A stretch of DNA of 8,455 nt, taken from JAWOJF01 sp046481785. GTDB lineage: Bacteria > Bacteroidota > Ignavibacteria > Ignavibacteriales > Ignavibacteriaceae. The stretch spans positions 1-8,455 of the forward strand of contig JAWOJF010000135.1 in the NCBI GenBank assembly GCA_046481785.1. Direction: 5' to 3'. How positions within the stretch are numbered: position 1 is the first letter of the stretch; every line of letters begins with the position of its first letter. Below the pieces are notes generated by a model that saw only the letters and a list, made by a program, of their open reading frames with translations, was not told the DNA's origin and did not search any database. Below are positions 5,249 to 8,455 of the stretch, piece after piece. Position numbers and translations under genes: made by a program.

Positions 5249-5268
5249 CCCCATGTTAAAACATGGGG
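5249..5268. repeat. Interspersed hairpin CCCCATGTT
   Basis: CCCCATGTT (5249-5257), two A residues and AACATGGGG (5260-5268) form a perfect 9-bp stem. It is the last of the hairpin cluster, about 135 bases downstream of the B12-binding gene's stop. The remaining 5269-5404 stretch shows nothing recognisable. Confidence 0.75.
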
Positions 5269-5404
5269 TTAATTTTCACACAATCTCTTTAGAGGAAAGA
5301 GCATAGGATCATATTAAAACCCATGCTAACTAAAAAATGAAAATTTATTCACTCAAATTGACTTTTGGGACAGCATCTTTAAATTTAAAAGGTGGGGTTA
5401 TAAG

Positions 5405-5824
5405 CTATTTTCCTACAGGCAGCCGCGGATGTGCTGAACACCATTTATTGATATAATCAATAATGGCTGTTGTAGGGGCTCCGGGGGTGAATAACTCACC
5501 TACTCCTAATTGTTTAAGTGAATTGATATCTTCCTCGGGAATAATTCCTCCACCGGTAAGAAGAACATCATCAATTCCCTTTTCCTTCATAAGATTTTTA
5601 ATTTTTGGCAAAATTGTCATGTGTGCACCGGAAAGAATACTAATACCTATAACATCCACATCTTCCTGAAGGGCTGCTTCAACTATCATTTCAGGAGTTT
5701 GACGAAGCCCGGTATAAATTACTTCCATTCCGGCATCACGTAAAGCAGCAGCTATTACTTTGGCACCCCTGTCATGCCCATCAAGCCCAGCTTTGGCTAC
5801 TAATACTCTTATTTTTTTATCCAT
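5405..5824 (-). CDS. Cobalamin-binding small subunit of methylmalonyl-CoA mutase type
   Basis: The 139-residue protein is a stand-alone B12-binding Rossmann domain. It has the base-off/His-on signature D15-G-H17-D-R-G20 (inside VLVAKAGLDGHDRGAKVIA), where H17 would be the lower cobalt ligand. The S-x-L motif lies at 62-64 (SILSGAH) and the glycine-rich TGGGI at 90-94, as expected for nucleotide-tail binding. Sequence and length match the C-terminal subunit of split methylmalonyl-CoA mutases, which interconvert methylmalonyl-CoA and succinyl-CoA in propionate metabolism. The catalytic large subunit is not in this window, so its partner could also be another acyl-CoA mutase. The ATG at 5822-5824 has AAGGA just upstream, overlapping the end of the HIT gene 8 bases away, so the pair is probably coupled. 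The coding is typical of the AT-rich part. Confidence 0.92.
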   Translation of the reverse strand: MDKKIRVLVAKAGLDGHDRGAKVIAAALRDAGMEVIYTGLRQTPEMIVEAALQEDVDVIGISILSGAHMTILPKIKNLMKEKGIDDVLLTGGGIIPEEDINSLKQLGVGELFTPGAPTTAIIDYINKWCSAHPRLPVGK

Positions 5825-5832
5825 TTTTTTCC

Positions 5833-6246
5833 TTATTTAGATATTTCTAAACGGATCTTATCTCCGAATTCCTTCAGTAACCCGTTTTTATATTTTTTTA
5901 AATTAATCCGGAATTTAAACTCATCATCCGAAAACCTGGGTATAATATGAAAGTGAAAATGAAAAACCGACTGTCCCGCGGCTATACCATTATTCGCAAT
6001 TAAGTTAATTCCATCCGGCTTCAGACTGTTCTTTATGGCACCTGAAACGTTGTGAACAACCTTTATTATGCTGTTTAGCTCCGAAACAGGGACAGCTAAA
6101 AAATCAGTATAATGCTTTTTGGGAATTACAAGTGCATGACCGTAGTTCATGGGATTAACATCAAGAAATGAAATTACTTCCTCATTTTCATATAAAATCT
6201 CTGCCTCAGCCTCTTTAGAGGCTATTTTACAAAAAATACAATCCAT
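5833..6246 (-). CDS. HIT-family protein (histidine triad nucleotide hydrolase type)
   Basis: The 137-residue protein has the defining histidine triad: H96-F-H98-F-H100-I-I within GQSVFHFHFHIIPR (91-104). The N-terminal CIFC (C3, C6) and H45 fit the zinc-site residues of HinT/HIT-type proteins. Other family marks are LDVNPMNYGHALVIPKKHY (28-46) and the NNG at 86-88. Family members hydrolyse AMP-linked phosphoramidates or dinucleoside polyphosphates in the cytoplasm; H98 would be the nucleophile, but the natural substrate here is unknown. It is slightly longer than the minimal 110-120-residue HinT, with a basic C-terminal tail. The start at 6246 gives the standard MDCIFC beginning but has no Shine-Dalgarno. 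A 74-base gap separates it from the PLP-enzyme gene; the B12-binding gene follows 8 bases later. Confidence 0.94.
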   Translation of the reverse strand: MDCIFCKIASKEAEAEILYENEEVISFLDVNPMNYGHALVIPKKHYTDFLAVPVSELNSIIKVVHNVSGAIKNSLKPDGINLIANNGIAAGQSVFHFHFHIIPRFSDDEFKFRINLKKYKNGLLKEFGDKIRLEISK

Positions 6247-6320
6247 ATCGTAAAAATAAGGCTATAATAGAACTTAGGCAAAGATGAAGCTCAAAACTAT
6301 ACTAAATAAATGTAATATTC

Positions 6321-7280
6321 TTAAGCGTTCAAATACTGCTCTTTTTTGGAGAAAACTCCGAACAATCCCCCAGTATGAACAAATAAAACCTTCATGCCTT
6401 TTCCCTTAGAAAGGAAGAGATCGTAATAAGCAGCAAATGCTTTGCCGGTGTATGCAGGATCTAAAATTATACCAGATGATTGCGCAAATTTCTTTATAAG
6501 TTTTAATTTATCAGCATTAATATTTTTATATCCCTCGGATGAATACCCGTCAATAATTTCAAGCTGATCTTCTCTGAGGGCACATGGCAGTTTATAATCA
6601 AGGATACACCCTTCGGCAAGGTTAAGAATTTTTTTCCTTATTTCCTCTTTAGAATATAAAACATTAACGGCATACACTTTAGTTTTAAGATTAAGAAGAG
6701 AAACACCTGCAAGAAGTCCTGCTGCAGTACCGCCTGAACCCGAAGCAGCTAGAATTCCGGATAACCTGCTTAACGGCACCTGGCTTTCAAGTTCCTTTAT
6801 AAAATTAATGTAACCCCAAATACCAAGTGTGGTTGAACCGCCTTCAGGAATAACATAAACATTTTTTCCCCGGGATAAATATTCTCTCCTTTGGCCGGAC
6901 ATAATTTCATTTACCGCAGCAAAGTCCTTCCGGTTAAGAAATGAAATTTTAGCGCCTATAAATTTATTCAGGAATAAATTGCCGTCCGGCACCGCTGAAT
7001 CACTCCCCCATAAAAATAATTTGGATTTAATTCCAAGTATTGCTGCACAAACAGCAGTTGCCCTTGCATGATTTGATTGTTCTCCGCCTGTAGTAAAAAC
7101 GAAATCCGCCTTCTCTTTTTTTGCCTGGTAAAGCAAATACTCAAGCTTCCTTACTTTATTTCCGGATACTTCAACACCGGTAAGGTCATCTCTTTTAATT
7201 AAAAATTTATTCCCGTTAAAATTAATAGTCTGTACCGGGGTAGGAATATTAGCAAGTGAAAGTTTATCGGGAGTTTTCAT
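6321..7280 (-). CDS. PLP-dependent D-cysteine desulfhydrase / ACC deaminase family enzyme
   Basis: This fold-type II PLP enzyme would break down a small amino acid. D-cysteine (to pyruvate, sulfide and ammonia) is the best guess, with ACC deaminase or another beta-elimination as alternatives. Numbered from the chosen ATG (319 residues), S39-G-N-K42 carries the PLP lysine in a KRDDLTGVEVSGNKVRKLEYLL context. TTGGEQSNHARAT (63-75) lies at the cofactor ring, GSGGTAAG (181-188) binds the phosphate, and DPAYTGKA (274-281) and HTGG (302-305) close the site. The frame is open to a TTG at 7335-7337 directly next to the kdsB stop (338 residues). I prefer the ATG at 7278-7280 because the added residues (MRLKLTSKALKVKESCKQN) precede the conserved region. 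A short inverted repeat (GAGGTT/AACCTC) falls in that stretch. Probably co-transcribed with kdsB. Confidence 0.86.
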   Translation of the reverse strand: MKTPDKLSLANIPTPVQTINFNGNKFLIKRDDLTGVEVSGNKVRKLEYLLYQAKKEKADFVFTTGGEQSNHARATAVCAAILGIKSKLFLWGSDSAVPDGNLFLNKFIGAKISFLNRKDFAAVNEIMSGQRREYLSRGKNVYVIPEGGSTTLGIWGYINFIKELESQVPLSRLSGILAASGSGGTAAGLLAGVSLLNLKTKVYAVNVLYSKEEIRKKILNLAEGCILDYKLPCALREDQLEIIDGYSSEGYKNINADKLKLIKKFAQSSGIILDPAYTGKAFAAYYDLFLSKGKGMKVLFVHTGGLFGVFSKKEQYLNA

Positions 7281-7337
7281 GTTTTGTTTGCAGCTTTCTT
7301 TAACCTTCAAGGCCTTGGAGGTTAATTTCAACCTCAA

Positions 7338-8102
7338 TTAACTTTTTTGTTTTCTTTTTAATGATGCATAATATTTCCTTGCACGTTCAAGGTCCTCCGG
7401 AGTATCAACGGCAAGATTATCATATTCAGTAACTACAATCTTAATTTTAAATCCATTTTCCAGCATGCGCAATTGTTCAAGCTTTTCTGCTTTCTCCAGG
7501 TCAGTAGGCTCAAGCTGAGTAAATTTAAACAGGGAATCCCTCCTGTACACATATAAACCTATATGCTTATATATTTCGGCTTTCTGAAGTTTTTCCAGAT
7601 TTGTTCTTGCATCTCTTACAAAAGGAATAGGCGAGCGTGAGAAATACAAAGCAAAATTATTATAATCAAAAACTACCTTGGGTATAGATGAAGCCTTCAG
7701 CTCATCAACATCATCAATTCTTTTGGCCAGTGTTGATACATTAACCTGTTTATCAAACAGGAGCGGTTCAATTGCCTGGTCAATCATTTCACCTCTAATA
7801 AAGGGTTCATCCCCCTGAATATTAATAATTATTTTTGCCTGGGGATATTCCTTTGCCACATATGCAATCCTGTCAGAGCCGGTTGCAATATCTTTGGGAG
7901 TAATAACTGCTTTGGCACCAAAATCCCTGCATACCTGCAGTACTTTATCATCATCCACTGCAATTATAACTTCATTAATCAATTTGGATTTTAGAGCACT
8001 TTCGTAGGTATGCCTTATCATTGGTTTACCGCCAATATCAGCAAGCGGCTTTCCAAGAAGCCGTGTAGAAGCAAAACGGGCGGGAATAATTCCAATTACC
8101 AT
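7338..8102 (-). CDS. kdsB: 3-deoxy-manno-octulosonate cytidylyltransferase (CMP-Kdo synthetase)
   Basis: KdsB joins Kdo to CMP from CTP in the cytoplasm, activating the sugar for lipid A-core synthesis; its presence implies a Gram-negative outer membrane. The 254-residue length is normal. Family motifs are IIPARFASTRLLGKPL (5-20), IAVDDD (47-52), TGSDRIA (74-80), INIQGDEPFI (93-102), FSRSPIPF (154-161), KHIGLYVYRRDSL (179-191), LEKAEKLEQLRMLENG (202-217) and VDTPEDLE (232-239). One oddity is L16 in STRLLGKPL, where the family usually has proline (STRxPGKPL), a one-base change. The ATG at 8100-8102 has no Shine-Dalgarno, but translation from it gives the standard MVIGIIPAR beginning. The heptamer array ends 28 bases upstream, and gatC precedes that. 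The PLP-enzyme frame abuts its stop codon. Confidence 0.96.
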   Translation of the reverse strand: MVIGIIPARFASTRLLGKPLADIGGKPMIRHTYESALKSKLINEVIIAVDDDKVLQVCRDFGAKAVITPKDIATGSDRIAYVAKEYPQAKIIINIQGDEPFIRGEMIDQAIEPLLFDKQVNVSTLAKRIDDVDELKASSIPKVVFDYNNFALYFSRSPIPFVRDARTNLEKLQKAEIYKHIGLYVYRRDSLFKFTQLEPTDLEKAEKLEQLRMLENGFKIKIVVTEYDNLAVDTPEDLERARKYYASLKRKQKS

Positions 8103-8130
8103 ATTTTTTTAAACTGAGTTACAAACTGTT

Positions 8131-8263
8131 CCGATCTCTGACCTCTGACCTCTGACCTCTGACCTCTGACTTCCGATCTCTGACCTCTGATTTCCGATCT
8201 CTGACCTCTGATTTCCGACCTCCGATCTCTGACCTCTGATTTCCGATCTCCGACCTCTGACTT
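8131..8263. repeat. Heptamer tandem array, 19 units of CYGAYYT
   Basis: Nineteen consecutive 7-base units lie in perfect register with no slip or gap. Positions 1, 3, 4 and 7 of the unit are invariant (C, G, A, T); positions 2, 5 and 6 vary only between C and T. The commonest unit is CTGACCT, with CCGATCT, CTGATTT, CTGACTT and CCGACCT also present. A 21-base higher-order block (CCGATCT-CTGACCT-CTGATTT) occurs three times. The array fills most of the gap between the gatC stop and the kdsB start, and on the transcribed strand reads as repeats of AGGTCAG. Confidence 0.95.
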
Positions 8264-8269
8264 CCCCCC

Positions 8270-8455
8270 TCACTCTCCTCCAATTACTTTAGGTACTTTA
8301 AAAAATGATTCATCCTTTTCAGGAGCATTTCTTAGTGCTTCTTCCCTGCTTACCCCCGGTTTAACCCCATCTTCCCTGAAAGCATTAAATCCTTCAACAG
8401 GATGTGAAAGAGGTTCTACATTTTCCGTATCAAGTTCATTAAGCTTTTCAACGTA
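8270..8455 (-). CDS. gatC: Asp/Glu-tRNA amidotransferase subunit C, C-terminal part (runs off window)
   Basis: I translated 61 residues and a TGA stop (8270-8272); the N-terminal part lies beyond the right edge. The visible pattern is typical of GatC: L.TENVEPLSHP near the start, REDGVKPGVSREEALRNAPE in the middle, and the closing FFKVPKVIGG. GatC is the small scaffold subunit of the GatCAB complex, which converts Glu-tRNA(Gln) or Asp-tRNA(Asn) to the amidated form where a direct synthetase is missing. Full-length GatC is about 95 residues, so roughly a third is absent. The stop codon lies 6 bases before the heptamer array, so the array is in its 3' untranslated region if transcription continues into kdsB. 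Confidence 0.93.
   Translation of the reverse strand, partial: YVEKLNELDTENVEPLSHPVEGFNAFREDGVKPGVSREEALRNAPEKDESFFKVPKVIGGE

Noticed and set aside
8131..8263. Heptamer array as a CRISPR array
   Set aside because: Units are 7 bases, contiguous and without unique spacers, so it is a simple tandem repeat.

Overview
The window joins two kinds of DNA. Bases 1 to about 823 are GC-rich and carry the end of an aerobic respiratory operon of actinobacterial character, read on the minus strand: a 5'-truncated cytochrome c oxidase subunit III, a complete small subunit IV, and the start of a CtaG-like oxidase assembly protein. From about 824 onward the DNA is AT-rich, with different codon use and many dispersed palindromes. 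Its genes (KdsB for LPS Kdo activation, a methylmalonyl-CoA-mutase-type B12 subunit, GatC, MscS) suit a Gram-negative bacterium of the Bacteroidota/Chlorobi/Ignavibacteria group; that placement is inference from gene content and composition. The switch occurs inside the subunit III reading frame with no mobile element at the joint, so a chimeric assembly is the simplest explanation.

Every recognised gene is on the minus strand, so transcription runs right to left. At the right edge is the C-terminal part of gatC. A 19-unit heptamer array follows, then a compact set: kdsB, a D-cysteine desulfhydrase-like PLP enzyme directly abutting it, a HIT-family protein, and a cobalamin-binding methylmalonyl-CoA mutase small subunit. 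Bases 4486-5404 hold no gene but are packed with hairpin repeats and a 238-bp MITE-like element with 17-bp perfect terminal inverted repeats. The element sits in the loop of a perfect 8-bp palindrome, flanked by a 4-bp TTTA duplication. Next come an MscS-type mechanosensitive channel (3394-4485), a second gene-poor stretch with a long imperfect palindromic repeat and a GC-rich palindrome, and then a probable cluster of DUF3237 protein, cupin protein and AraC-family regulator (987-2924). A second, internally deleted copy of the long palindromic repeat lies between the regulator and the chimeric joint.

The coding genes are mostly ordinary. I see no new multi-gene system. The most interesting material is non-coding: the palindrome-targeting MITE-like element with a solo end nearby, the hairpin cluster around it, the paired long palindromes, and the heptamer array in front of kdsB that varies only by C/T transitions.
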